From Oceanospirillaceae bacterium (GTDB lineage: Bacteria > Pseudomonadota > Gammaproteobacteria > Pseudomonadales > Balneatricaceae): a stretch of 64,000 nt of DNA. Positions 1-8,255 of this stretch are shown in pieces. The number at the start of each line of letters is the position of its first letter. Position 1 is the first letter of the stretch. The notes under the pieces are model-generated. The model was not told where the DNA came from. It saw nothing but the letters and a program-made list of their open reading frames with translations, and did no database searches. A program made the translations under genes and the position numbers. Location of the stretch: contig JABSQZ010000025.1 of NCBI GenBank assembly GCA_013215505.1, forward strand, positions 1 through 64,000, written 5' to 3'.

Positions 1-90
1 GCGACTGTAGAAGAAGCGACTGTAGAAGAAGCGACTGTAGAAGAAGCGACTGTAGAAGAAGCGACTGTAGAAGAAGCGACTGTAGAAGAA
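1..90 (+). repeat. Perfect 15-bp in-frame tandem repeat encoding Ala-Thr-Val-Glu-Glu
   Basis: Six identical copies of GCGACTGTAGAAGAA fill bases 1-90, and degraded copies follow to about 135 (ASVEE, EAVEE, ATAAE). The array runs into the window edge, so its full copy number is unknown. Because the unit is 15 bp, gain or loss of copies keeps the reading frame and only changes linker length. Identity at every synonymous position points to recent slippage. Confidence 0.95.
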
Positions 91-687
91 GCTTCTGTAG
101 AAGAAGAGGCAGTAGAAGAAGCGACAGCAGCAGAAACGGCAGAAGAAGTATTTGTAGTTGAAGAGAAAGAGGCGTCTGCGGAAAGCGAAATTGAACAAGC
201 AGCTTCAGTATCAGTAGCAACAGAAGGTTCGGTCCAGCAAGTGAAAGAAGAATCAGAGCAGAGAATTAACTGCGTTATAGTACTTATGTACGGTTTGAAA
301 TTAGCGATTCCCTTTGAAAATATAGAGGGAATGATCAAGCTAAGTAATGTCTCCTTATCACTGGATAATGATAGGAATTGGATCTTAGGTGATTTTACAT
401 CTGCTACCATGCGTACTCATGTGGTTGATACCGCACAGATTTTATTTGGCGAGAACTACGATCCGCTTAAATCTAACTATAATGAAATGTTAGTGCTGGC
501 GGGTAAGCATTGGTCAATAGTATTTGATAAGATTATCAAAGCTCAAAGTATCCTTATTAGTGATGTTACTGAAAATCCATCTCCGCAATTCAGACCATGG
601 TTAACAGGTACGTATATGGCCGAAAAATGTGCACTGGTCAATGTCCCTGCTATGGTTAAAATGTTTGAAGAAGAGCTGAACGGCTGA
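1..687 (+). CDS. ParP-like polar chemotaxis array protein, CheW-like C-terminal domain (5' truncated)
   Basis: The frame is open from base 1 to the stop at 685-687, so the gene starts left of the window; 228 residues are visible. The first 50 or so residues are an acidic repeat of Ala-Thr-Val-Glu-Glu units followed by a Glu/Ala-rich linker. The last 130 residues form a divergent CheW-like domain (hydrophobic strands around CVIVLMYGLKLAIPF, then HVVDTAQILF, and PWLTGTYM near the end). This is the layout of Vibrio ParP and of the Pseudomonas gene just before cheW, whose AIF domain ties the polar protein ParC to chemotaxis arrays. The assignment is inferred from domain layout and context; a generic CheW-domain protein is the alternative. 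A GTG at 241 is internal to this frame and is not the true start. Confidence 0.65.
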   Translation, partial: ATVEEATVEEATVEEATVEEATVEEATVEEASVEEEAVEEATAAETAEEVFVVEEKEASAESEIEQAASVSVATEGSVQQVKEESEQRINCVIVLMYGLKLAIPFENIEGMIKLSNVSLSLDNDRNWILGDFTSATMRTHVVDTAQILFGENYDPLKSNYNEMLVLAGKHWSIVFDKIIKAQSILISDVTENPSPQFRPWLTGTYMAEKCALVNVPAMVKMFEEELNG

Positions 688-1145
688 CCTGATACTCACT
701 ACCCTCCCCAGCTCAGTCTTTTCTTAGCCGGGCGGAATTCACCGCCCTGAGATAAAGGGCTGAAGTGAAAGAGCTTACAAAATTTTCTTCAGGCTCCAAA
801 AACATCTTGGCTTAACTCCAAGTAATGGCTTTCCTCATCATCTGAGTAAAAAATTGCTCAGGCTTAGCCGCTGCTAAATAACTGTGGTTTGGCTGTGGTA
901 ATATCGTTGTATCTGATATTAATCCACTAACACTCCTTGTATTGGCATATAAGTCTTATCTGATAGTCTAGTCTTAAACAAACTTTATGTTCTCCCGGCT
1001 GTTATTCGCATGGCACTGAATTTGTGCTAACATTCGCTTTAACTATATCCACCAGAGTTGTAGTTACTGTCCTCTGTGTTAATTACTAAAATCGAGACAG
1101 TAATGCTAACAATTATATCTTTCTGGCGTTTATTAATAGCGTGCA
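688..1145. other. Intergenic stretch between parP-like gene and DUF2802 gene; no cheW
   Basis: This 458-base gap has no convincing gene in any frame. It holds a small GC-rich hairpin (GGGCGG at 730-735 with CCGCCC at 742-747, loop AATTCA) just after the parP-like stop. No T tract follows it, so it may be a weak terminator or an mRNA stabilising stem. In Vibrio and Pseudomonas cheW lies at this position; I found no recognisable cheW remnant here. Confidence 0.6.
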
Positions 1146-1592
1146 ATGGCTGGCTGCTATTTGCGGAACATAAAATCGGGGTTTCTATTGGTTGAAAATA
1201 TAGGGCTTATCAATATTTTACTGCTGGTATTGGTAATATTGTCTGTCATCGTGGTTGCCCTGTACCTTAAACAGGGGCGCTCGGAGAAGCGATCTCAACA
1301 GCTCGCAGCAGCCCTGCGCAAAGAAATACAAGCCATGTCTGGCAGTACTATAGGCATGGGTAAACGTATTGTCGATATCGAGGCGAAATTAGAACTATCG
1401 CTGGAGAAACAATTAGAGTTGGAGCAACGTGACCCCGATGAAGTTGCATACAGCCAGGCTGCCAGATTAGTGGAAATGGGCGCTAATGTTGATGATCTGG
1501 TACAGAGCTGCGGAATTGGTCGTCCAGAAGCTGAATTGATGACCTTGATGCATAAAGAGCTTAGTCCCAGGCATTCACTTAAAAAGCATTAA
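1146..1592 (+). CDS. DUF2802 membrane-anchored protein of chemotaxis cluster
   Basis: The 148-residue product has one N-terminal transmembrane helix (roughly residues 20-42, INILLLVLVILSVIVVAL), then a basic stretch, a coiled-coil-like segment and a conserved C-terminal motif (AARLVEMGANVDDLVQSCGI followed by RPEAELM). This is the DUF2802 family, found after cheW in Pseudomonas and Vibrio flagellar/chemotaxis operons; its exact role is not known to me. The ATG at 1146 has a poor ribosome site. A TTG at 1188, just behind GGGG, would give a protein starting directly before the membrane helix and is a credible alternative start. Confidence 0.7.
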   Translation: MAGCYLRNIKSGFLLVENIGLINILLLVLVILSVIVVALYLKQGRSEKRSQQLAAALRKEIQAMSGSTIGMGKRIVDIEAKLELSLEKQLELEQRDPDEVAYSQAARLVEMGANVDDLVQSCGIGRPEAELMTLMHKELSPRHSLKKH

Positions 1593-1635
1593 CTATCTTC
1601 TGCAGTATTAGTGCGCAAATTTCTTTAGTATTATT

Positions 1636-1693
1636 CTAACCACTAACCACTAACCACTAACCACTAACCACTAACCACTAACCACTAACCACT
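1636..1693. repeat. Tandem heptamer array, unit CACTAAC
   Basis: Seven perfect copies of CACTAAC occupy 1641-1689, flanked by partial copies (CTAAC at 1636-1640 and CACT at 1690-1693). The array lies in the 280-base spacer between the DUF2802 gene and fleQ, ending about 125 bp upstream of the likely fleQ promoter. The unit has no palindrome and there are no spacers, so it is not a CRISPR. A second array with another heptamer occurs at 8254. Confidence 0.95.
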
Positions 1694-1818
1694 TATCCTC
1701 AGATTCCAGGCTGATTTAATACGCTTAAAGCAGCTGCTAGTACATTTAATTCAACTAGATTTACTGTCACATTAGCTATTGAGAATAGCTGCAAAGAAAA
1801 GCCTGTATGGAAGGATTA

Positions 1819-1846
1819 TTGCCAGGGTTGTAAAATCTGCTAGAAT
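1819..1846 (+). promoter_or_regulatory. Sigma-70-type promoter for fleQ
   Basis: TTGCCA at 1819-1824 and TAGAAT at 1841-1846 are separated by 16 bases. The expected transcript start near 1853 falls just before the ATG at 1856, which would make that codon nearly leaderless. This favours the ATG at 1874 as the fleQ start. Confidence 0.6.
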
Positions 1847-1873
1847 GTCAAAAAAATGACAGTGATCGTAGCT

Positions 1874-3331
1874 ATGAATTCTCCTGTACTGAACAAAGTA
1901 ATCTTGGTCGATGATGATGAGGAAAGACGAGCATCGTTACAAACGATCCTCTCTTTTATAAAGGTTCAACATACCGTTATCTCTTTTGTCGAGCTGCTGC
2001 AAAGCAAAGTTCATCTTGAACACTATTCCATTGCCTTAATCGGCCAATGTAACTTGCCTATTTCTCTGAATAAGCTCATCCATTTTTTTAGTGATAGCTA
2101 TGAAAATACTCCACTATGTCTACTCGAAAGCTGGAATGATACCGAGAAGTTAACTGAAAAATCCAAAAAGTTGTTATTGCGTGTCTTAAACAGAGATATG
2201 GATGACGAGTTATTGACGGATTTGTTACACGAGGCCCAAATTTACCGATCAGTTAGAGTTGTGTCAAAAGACCATTTGCAAGTTGAGTTCCCTTTGATCA
2301 TTGGTCAGAGCCCGGCAATCATTGAATTAAAGCAAGTGATGTCTAAAGTTGTGAACAGGGATGTGAATATATATATTTCCGGTGAATCTGGTACTGGCAA
2401 AGAATTAGTCGCCAGAAGTCTACATAATCTATCGAGCCGAGCCAGGCAACCTTTTGTACCGGTGAATTGTGGTGCGATTCCCGCTGAATTATTAGAGAGC
2501 GAGTTGTTTGGTCATGAGAAAGGCGCTTTTACCGGAGCGGTGTCCAGTAGAGCCGGGCGTTTTGAAATGGCAGATGGCGGTACCCTGTTTTTGGATGAAA
2601 TCGGTGATATGCCGCTGCCAATGCAAGTAAAAATGCTCAGGGTTTTGCAGGAGCGATGCTTTGAAAGAGTCGGCGGTACTAAAACCATCAAAGTCGATGT
2701 TCGCATTGTTACAGCTACCCACAGAAATTTGGAAAAAATGGTGCAATCTGGATCTTTTAGGGAAGATCTGTTTTACCGATTGAATGTCTACCCTATTGAA
2801 GTGCCTGCCCTACGTGACCGTAAAAGTGATATTCAAGTATTGCTGCAAGCATTCACAGAACGTGCTGCAGAGCAGGGCTTGGGTCGGTTGAAATTTCAAA
2901 GATCGGCGATTGATTCTCTGGAACTGCATCCCTGGGACGGTAATGTCAGGGAGTTACTAAATTTAATAGAGCGCTTGGCGATTATGTATCCGGATGGGGT
3001 GGTGGGCGTAAGTGAATTGCCAATCAAATGTCGACATGTGGACGAGCCAGACCCATCCAGGTATCAAGTGCAGAGTGACATGAACTTAGAGAGCGACCGG
3101 CATTTTGTCAGTGTCTTAGAAGAAGCGGCGCAAACTGAGCAGGCCGCTCTTTTTGTGCTTCCGGACCGGGGGCTTGATTTAAAACAGCAAATTGAAGATC
3201 TGGAAACAACACTTATTCATCAGGCTCTCGATAAAAGTAATCAGGTAGTAGCCAGAGCTGCGACACTGTTGTCGATCAGGCGCACCACTTTGGTTGAAAA
3301 AATGCGCAAATATGGGATTGTGCGAAAATGA
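1874..3331 (+). CDS. fleQ: FleQ/FlrA-type flagellar master regulator, sigma-54 activator
   Basis: This is the sigma-54 enhancer-binding protein at the top of the polar flagellar cascade. An N-terminal receiver-like domain (first 120 residues) keeps the acidic DDD cluster but has Gly/Gln where the phospho-acceptor Asp should be, as in FleQ, so it is probably not phosphorylated. The AAA+ domain has Walker A (GESGTGKE), the sigma-54 contact loop GAFTGA and Walker B-like LFLDEIGD. A Fis-type helix-turn-helix ends the protein (VARAATLLSIRRTTL). The frame opens with ATG at 1856, but the ATG at 1874 fits the promoter position and family length better. The c-di-GMP site differs from Pseudomonas FleQ: the LFRS segment reads EFPL, and ARNLH reads ARSLH. 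The stop overlaps the fleS start by 4 bases. Confidence 0.9.
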   Translation: MNSPVLNKVILVDDDEERRASLQTILSFIKVQHTVISFVELLQSKVHLEHYSIALIGQCNLPISLNKLIHFFSDSYENTPLCLLESWNDTEKLTEKSKKLLLRVLNRDMDDELLTDLLHEAQIYRSVRVVSKDHLQVEFPLIIGQSPAIIELKQVMSKVVNRDVNIYISGESGTGKELVARSLHNLSSRARQPFVPVNCGAIPAELLESELFGHEKGAFTGAVSSRAGRFEMADGGTLFLDEIGDMPLPMQVKMLRVLQERCFERVGGTKTIKVDVRIVTATHRNLEKMVQSGSFREDLFYRLNVYPIEVPALRDRKSDIQVLLQAFTERAAEQGLGRLKFQRSAIDSLELHPWDGNVRELLNLIERLAIMYPDGVVGVSELPIKCRHVDEPDPSRYQVQSDMNLESDRHFVSVLEEAAQTEQAALFVLPDRGLDLKQQIEDLETTLIHQALDKSNQVVARAATLLSIRRTTLVEKMRKYGIVRK

Positions 3332-4407
3332 CTGAAATGAGCAAAGCACAGTTGCTGGCTGAGAATAAAAAATTAACCAGGCAGCTAATAGAGTTGCAAA
3401 ATAAACTCTCGACAGAACAGCACTCGCAGACCCAGTTGGTCGATGACAGATTAAAGCAGCTGTTGGATGTGTTGCCAGCAGGAGTGGTAGTGATCAACAA
3501 TTTTGGGGAAGTGGACCAGTGTAACCCCGCGGCTTTGAATTTATTAGTTAGTCCGTTAATAGGCTGTATGTGGCGTGACGTGGTGGAGTTGTGTTTTGCC
3601 CCGCAAGCTGACGATGGGCATGAGGTATCACTGAGGGATGGCCGCCGGGTCTCTATTGCGACCCGGGCACTATTAGATAATAAAGGCCAGTTGGTTTTGC
3701 TGACCAATCTGACAGAAACCAGAATGCTACAAGGGCGTTTGGCACAGGCGCAGCGCCTGTCTGAAATGGGTAAGATGATGGCGTCTTTGGCCCATCAAAT
3801 AAGAACGCCATTATCCGCAGCGCTGTTATATACCAGTAATCTAACTCGGGAGGACTTGTCTTCGGCTCAGCGAATAAAATTTGCCAATAAAGCCAAGACT
3901 CGTTTACTGAATATAGAGCAGCAAATAAGTGATATGCTGATATTTGCCCGTGGTGATGGAAGCTTATCCGACCAGATAAGCTTAAGCCAATTATTGCAAG
4001 AATTGGAGGATGCACTGGATGTTCCTCTGGCTCAATATGATGCGGATTGCGATATATCAATTAATGGTATAGAAATCGAATTAGTTTGTAATAGAGAAGT
4101 ATTGATAGGTGCTATTCTCAATGTAGTGCTAAATGCCTTGCAGGCATGCGGTGATCGACCGGCAATTAAAATTGAAGCCCAGTTGCTGGGAGCTTGGCTA
4201 GTTATCTCGGTGATTGATAATGGTCCAGGTATGGATGCCCAGACCCTGGTCAAAGTGCAAGAGCCTTTTTATACCACTAAATCACATGGCACAGGCCTGG
4301 GGTTAAGTGTTGCTCAGGTTGTCGCCAAAGCGCATAACGGCAGGTTTGAAATGGCGTCTGAATTGGGTAAAGGCACCGTTGCAGGTTTTTGGTTGCCGAT
4401 AGTTTAA
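3328..4407 (+). CDS. fleS: FleS-type sensor histidine kinase of flagellar two-component system
   Basis: The product (359 residues) is a soluble histidine kinase. An N-terminal coiled coil is followed by a PAS-like domain (about residues 45-125), a HisKA dimerisation domain with the phospho-acceptor His in LAHQIRTPL (around residue 155), and an HATPase domain with N box (NVVLNALQACGD), G1 (DNGPGMD) and G2 (GTGLGLSV). No membrane segment is visible, as in Pseudomonas FleS. It phosphorylates FleR to switch on hook and basal-body genes. Its ATG overlaps the fleQ stop in ATGA, implying translational coupling with fleQ, whereas Pseudomonas makes fleS and fleR one operon separate from fleQ. Confidence 0.9.
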   Translation: MTEMSKAQLLAENKKLTRQLIELQNKLSTEQHSQTQLVDDRLKQLLDVLPAGVVVINNFGEVDQCNPAALNLLVSPLIGCMWRDVVELCFAPQADDGHEVSLRDGRRVSIATRALLDNKGQLVLLTNLTETRMLQGRLAQAQRLSEMGKMMASLAHQIRTPLSAALLYTSNLTREDLSSAQRIKFANKAKTRLLNIEQQISDMLIFARGDGSLSDQISLSQLLQELEDALDVPLAQYDADCDISINGIEIELVCNREVLIGAILNVVLNALQACGDRPAIKIEAQLLGAWLVISVIDNGPGMDAQTLVKVQEPFYTTKSHGTGLGLSVAQVVAKAHNGRFEMASELGKGTVAGFWLPIV

Positions 4408-4557
4408 GCTGCTGGCTAAGTCAATTTGGATTCTGCTGTATGTAGAGAGTGTTTATAATTTGTAGCTAAGTAAAAATTCCATCCTAGCCTGTATGGGTGC
4501 TGTATATCAGTGGCGATGATTGAGCTCCGCTAGTGAATAAATTAATCAGAGGTAATA

Positions 4558-5976
4558 ATGGCATATAAGATATTGTTAGTGGAAGATGACCCTGATTTAA
4601 GAGAAGCGTTGGTCGATACACTGGAACTGGCTGAAGTATCAGTGACTTGCGCAGTAGATGGCGAGTCTGCAATAGTAAAATTGACCGCTAGTAGTTTTGA
4701 CTTAGTAGTGACTGACGTCAACATGCCGGGTATCGATGGGCATCAATTGTTGAGTTACATCAAAAAACACCACCTGGCACTACCGGTAATACTGATGACT
4801 GCCTATGGCCAAATTGACAAGGCCGTTGAGGCAATGAGACACGGTGCAGTTGATTATTTAATGAAACCATTTGAACCGGATGTATTAATCGCTGCGGTTA
4901 AAAAATATACACAGGGCTCGGATCTTGGCAACCAGGAGGCCATTGCCTGCGCTACCAGTAGTCAGCAGTTATTACAGTTGGCTCGGCGGGTAGCGGTCAC
5001 GGATTCAACCGTGTTAATTACCGGTGAATCAGGGACCGGTAAAGAGGTCCTGGCCCGATATATTCACGCCAATTCTCCCAGGGCGAATAAAGCATTTGTC
5101 GCTATTAATTGTGCTGCAATCCCTGAAAACATGCTGGAATCTATTCTCTTTGGTCATGAGAAAGGCGCTTTTACAGGTGCAGTCAGCGCCAGCGCCGGTA
5201 AATTTGAACAAGCCAATGGCGGCACCTTGCTGCTGGATGAAATTACTGAAATGTCTATGGGGTTGCAGGCGAAATTATTGCGGGTATTGCAAGAGCAAGA
5301 AGTGGAGCGAGTCGGGGGCAAAACCGTTATCCCTCTGGATGTTCGGGTACTGGCCACAACAAATCGGGCCCTGTTTGAATTTGTCGAGGAAAAAAAGTTT
5401 CGTGAAGATCTATACTACAGACTAAATGTTTTTCCCTTAGAATGGCTACCACTGCGTGCCAGAGTTGAAGATATCATTCCTCTCGCCCAGCAGATACTGG
5501 CTAAATATGTTAAAAAAATGGGCAGAGCAGGCACTTGCTTTAGCGCCCAGGCACAACAGGCACTGATTGCTCATCAGTGGCCAGGTAACGTCAGAGAGTT
5601 GGATAATGTTATTCAACGAGCGCTGATTATTCAGCAGGGGGCGCAAATACTACTGGAGGATTTGCATTTATTGTCAGGGCCTATTGGGATGTCGACAAGC
5701 CTGCAGCAACAGCTCGAGGTGAAGTTGCCACCGCTCAATCTAGATGCAGCTCCACAAACACAGCCGGATGAGCATGAAGATTCGGGGAACTTAGGCAGCG
5801 ATTTAAGGCAGCACGAATACCAAATTATTGTCGATGTGCTTAAAGCGACCAACGGCAGCAGGAAAGAGGCGGCACTTAGGTTAGATATAAGTCCGAGGAC
5901 ACTGAGGTATAAATTGGCTAAGATCCGTGAAGCGGGTATAGATTTAGATTCACTACTGAAACGAAAAAGTAGTTGA
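4558..5976 (+). CDS. fleR: FleR-type response regulator, sigma-54 activator
   Basis: The 472-residue protein has a complete receiver domain (acidic EDD near residue 10, phospho-acceptor Asp in VVTDVNMPG, Lys in YLMKPF), an AAA+ domain (GESGTGKE, GAFTGA, LLLDEITEM) and a Fis-type helix-turn-helix (KEAALRLDISPRTLRYKL). It is the partner of FleS and activates hook and rod genes with sigma-54. A 150-base gap separates it from fleS. A weak sigma-54-like element in that gap (TGGC at 4511-4514, GC at 4524-4525) has a poor -12 half. The start follows AGAGGTAATA, a good ribosome site. Confidence 0.92.
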   Translation: MAYKILLVEDDPDLREALVDTLELAEVSVTCAVDGESAIVKLTASSFDLVVTDVNMPGIDGHQLLSYIKKHHLALPVILMTAYGQIDKAVEAMRHGAVDYLMKPFEPDVLIAAVKKYTQGSDLGNQEAIACATSSQQLLQLARRVAVTDSTVLITGESGTGKEVLARYIHANSPRANKAFVAINCAAIPENMLESILFGHEKGAFTGAVSASAGKFEQANGGTLLLDEITEMSMGLQAKLLRVLQEQEVERVGGKTVIPLDVRVLATTNRALFEFVEEKKFREDLYYRLNVFPLEWLPLRARVEDIIPLAQQILAKYVKKMGRAGTCFSAQAQQALIAHQWPGNVRELDNVIQRALIIQQGAQILLEDLHLLSGPIGMSTSLQQQLEVKLPPLNLDAAPQTQPDEHEDSGNLGSDLRQHEYQIIVDVLKATNGSRKEAALRLDISPRTLRYKLAKIREAGIDLDSLLKRKSS

Positions 5977-6254
5977 AGTCAGACGAGAAGTTTCAGGAAC
6001 ATGACTTTATACCAAGGTCTAATTTTCTTTTGCTGGTACTTTAGCTATATTTTGTCTGCTTCTGTTAGGAGCGTATTGAAGATCATTGTTGGATGGATTG
6101 TAATAATTGATGATAAAAATAAAATGCTTGGTCAAGCCTGAGGGTTTACCGGACTTGTTCACATGATCCCTGATTAGGGAAGTCAGCAACCGACTGTATA
6201 TTTCTACACTAAGTGTTTTATTTGACAAAAACTGATAAAAATAAGGGCGCCAAA
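5977..6254. other. fleR-acs intergenic region
   Basis: No gene is visible in this 278-base spacer. It contains a short perfect stem, TCCCT-GATT-AGGGA near 6165-6180, without a T tract. A TTGACA-like element close to 6224 is not paired with a convincing -10 box. The acs promoter could therefore not be placed with confidence. Confidence 0.4.
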
Positions 6255-8210
6255 ATGAGCACAAAAAAAATATACCAAGCGGATGCTGCATTTACTGCAA
6301 ATGCCATCGTCGATAAGCAAAAGTATCAGGCGATGTACCGGCAGTCGGTAAATGATCCTGATGGCTTTTGGCGAGAGCAAGGCAAAAGAATTGACTGGTT
6401 TAAAGATTACAGCATAGTAAAAAATAGCTCATTTGACCCAGAGAACGTTGATATTAAATGGTTTGAAGACGGTACTTTAAATGCTTCCTACAATTGCCTG
6501 GACCGTCACTTGCAGCAGCGCGGTGATCAAGTTGCGATTATTTGGGAAGCGGATGATCCGCAGAAATCAGAATCTATAACCTACAGACAGCTCCATCAGC
6601 GGGTCTGTAAATTTGCCAATGCGTTAAAAGCGCAAGGTATCGAGCAAGGTGATGTGGTCACTTTGTATATGCCGATGATTCCCGAGGCGGCGATTGCAAT
6701 GCTAGCCTGTGCGCGTATTGGTGCGGTGCACTCAGTGGTGTTCGGTGGGTTTTCTCCGGAAGCCTTAGCTTCGCGAATAGATGGCGCTAAATCCAAATTA
6801 GTCGTTACTGCTAATTTCTCCCTCCGAGGGGGCAAGGCTATCCCGTTAAAGGCTAACGTTGATAAAGCTCTGCAAAACCCTAAGGCGGCCGCACTGTGTA
6901 AGAGAGTGATTGTTGTCAACCATGTAGATGCGGAGGTTGACTGGGATGAGAGCCGGGATCGCTGGTATGCGGATCTGGTCGATGATGCTTCAGCTGAGTG
7001 TGAAGCCGTTGAGTTAGAGGCCGAAGCGCCATTGTTTATCTTGTACACATCCGGTTCTACCGGCGAGCCAAAAGGTCTTAAGCATACAACAGGCGGCTAT
7101 ATGGTGTATGCCGCGATGACTCATGAGTACGTCTTCGACTATAAAGAGGGAGATATTTACTGGTGCACAGCTGATGTGGGCTGGATAACCGGGCACAGTT
7201 ATATTGTTTATGGCCCTCTGGCAAATGGTGCAACTACTCTAATGTTTGAAGGAGTGCCAAATTATCCGGACAACACTCGCTTTGGTCGGGTGATTGAAAA
7301 GCATAAAGTTACTCAGTTCTATACCGCGCCTACAGCTATTCGCGCATTGATGCAACACGGAGAAGATGTGTTAGGTGATGCAGACCTATCTAGTTTGCGG
7401 TTACTGGGGTCTGTAGGTGAGCCTATCAACCCAGAGGCATGGGAGTGGTACCACAGAGTGGTAGGTGGGGGCAGCTGCCCCATTGTCGATACTTGGTGGC
7501 AGACAGAGACCGGCGGCATCATGATTGTACCTTTGGCGGGTGCCACAGCAACTAAGCCTGGCTGTGCAACTCAGCCGTTCTTTGGCGTGCAGGTGGCATT
7601 GGTAGATAACGAGGGGCTAGTGCTTGAAGGGGCGGCAGAAGGTAATTTAGTGCTGACAGATTCATGGCCAGCTCAAGCCAGATCTATCTGGGGTGATCAC
7701 GAGCGCTTTGTGCAGACGTATTTCAGTACTTTTCCTGGATGTTATACAACCGGAGACGGAGCACGAAGGGATGAAGACGGCGACTATTGGATCACTGGGC
7801 GAGTGGATGATGTGTTAAATGTCTCCGGGCACCGGATGGGTACCGCCGAAATTGAGTCGGCGCTAGTGTCGCATCCGGCCGTGGCCGAGTCGGCAGTGGT
7901 GGGCTATCCTCATCAGATAAAAGGTCAGGGCATTTACGTGTATGTGACTTTAATGGATGGCTTCGAACAGAGCGATCAGTTGTTAAAGGAGCTGCGTGAC
8001 TGGGTGCGTAAGCAAATAGGCCCGATAGCCACTCCTGATTTTGTTCAATTAACCCCGAGCATGCCGAAAACCCGCTCCGGAAAAATTATGCGCAGAATAT
8101 TGCGAAAAATTGCCGAAGATGATTTTTCTGCCCTGGGAGATACTTCAACTTTAGCTGACCCCACAGTGGTTGATGAGCTGATTAGCAACAGAAAAAATCG
8201 TAAAAGTTAA
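6255..8210 (+). CDS. acs: Acetyl-CoA synthetase (AMP-forming acetate-CoA ligase)
   Basis: Acs activates acetate with ATP and CoA through acetyl-AMP. The 651-residue length is normal for the family. Visible signatures are the P-loop [11 protein letters not shown], the acetate-pocket region [26 protein letters not shown], the hinge region [15 protein letters not shown], and the C-terminal [11 protein letters not shown] with the Lys that Pat-type acetyltransferases modify. I chose the ATG at 6255 because homologues begin just before IYQADAAF; the upstream in-frame ATG at 6213 adds an unlikely tail. The gene is inserted between fleR and fliE, an unusual place. A perfect 16-bp inverted repeat follows the stop. 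Confidence 0.95.
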   Translation: MSTKKIYQADAAFTANAIVDKQKYQAMYRQSVNDPDGFWREQGKRIDWFKDYSIVKNSSFDPENVDIKWFEDGTLNASYNCLDRHLQQRGDQVAIIWEADDPQKSESITYRQLHQRVCKFANALKAQGIEQGDVVTLYMPMIPEAAIAMLACARIGAVHSVVFGGFSPEALASRIDGAKSKLVVTANFSLRGGKAIPLKANVDKALQNPKAAALCKRVIVVNHVDAEVDWDESRDRWYADLVDDASAECEAVELEAEAPLFILYTSGSTGEPKGLKHTTGGYMVYAAMTHEYVFDYKEGDIYWCTADVGWITGHSYIVYGPLANGATTLMFEGVPNYPDNTRFGRVIEKHKVTQFYTAPTAIRALMQHGEDVLGDADLSSLRLLGSVGEPINPEAWEWYHRVVGGGSCPIVDTWWQTETGGIMIVPLAGATATKPGCATQPFFGVQVALVDNEGLVLEGAAEGNLVLTDSWPAQARSIWGDHERFVQTYFSTFPGCYTTGDGARRDEDGDYWITGRVDDVLNVSGHRMGTAEIESALVSHPAVAESAVVGYPHQIKGQGIYVYVTLMDGFEQSDQLLKELRDWVRKQIGPIATPDFVQLTPSMPKTRSGKIMRRILRKIAEDDFSALGDTSTLADPTVVDELISNRKNRKS

Positions 8211-8218
8211 CTGTTAAT

Positions 8219-8255
8219 ACTTCTCCTATATAGGCTCTGCCTATATAGGAGAAGT
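8219..8255. terminator. Perfect 16-bp inverted repeat after acs
   Basis: ACTTCTCCTATATAGG (8219-8234) and its exact complement (8240-8255) flank a 5-base loop CTCTG. The stem would be strong in RNA from either strand, but no T tract follows on the + strand. It starts 8 bases past the acs stop and its right arm runs straight into the heptamer array. A terminator or mRNA-end stabiliser is likely; a protein-binding palindrome is possible. Confidence 0.6.

Noticed and set aside
1826-1841. A 16-bp exact repeat GGTTGTAAAATCTGCT, also at 27240-27255
   Set aside because: One 16-base match is close to chance expectation in 64 kb, and the flanks and contexts differ.
2492-2746. Antisense open frame inside fleQ, and similar antisense frames inside rpoD, dnaG, fliI, fliP and lptD
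   Set aside because: They mirror the codon pattern of well-identified genes, lack ribosome sites and show no recognisable domain.
4511-4526. TGGCGATGATTGAGCT before fleR as a sigma-54 promoter
   Set aside because: The GG-N10-GC spacing is right but the -12 element reads GAGC rather than TTGC, so it is mentioned only as a weak possibility.
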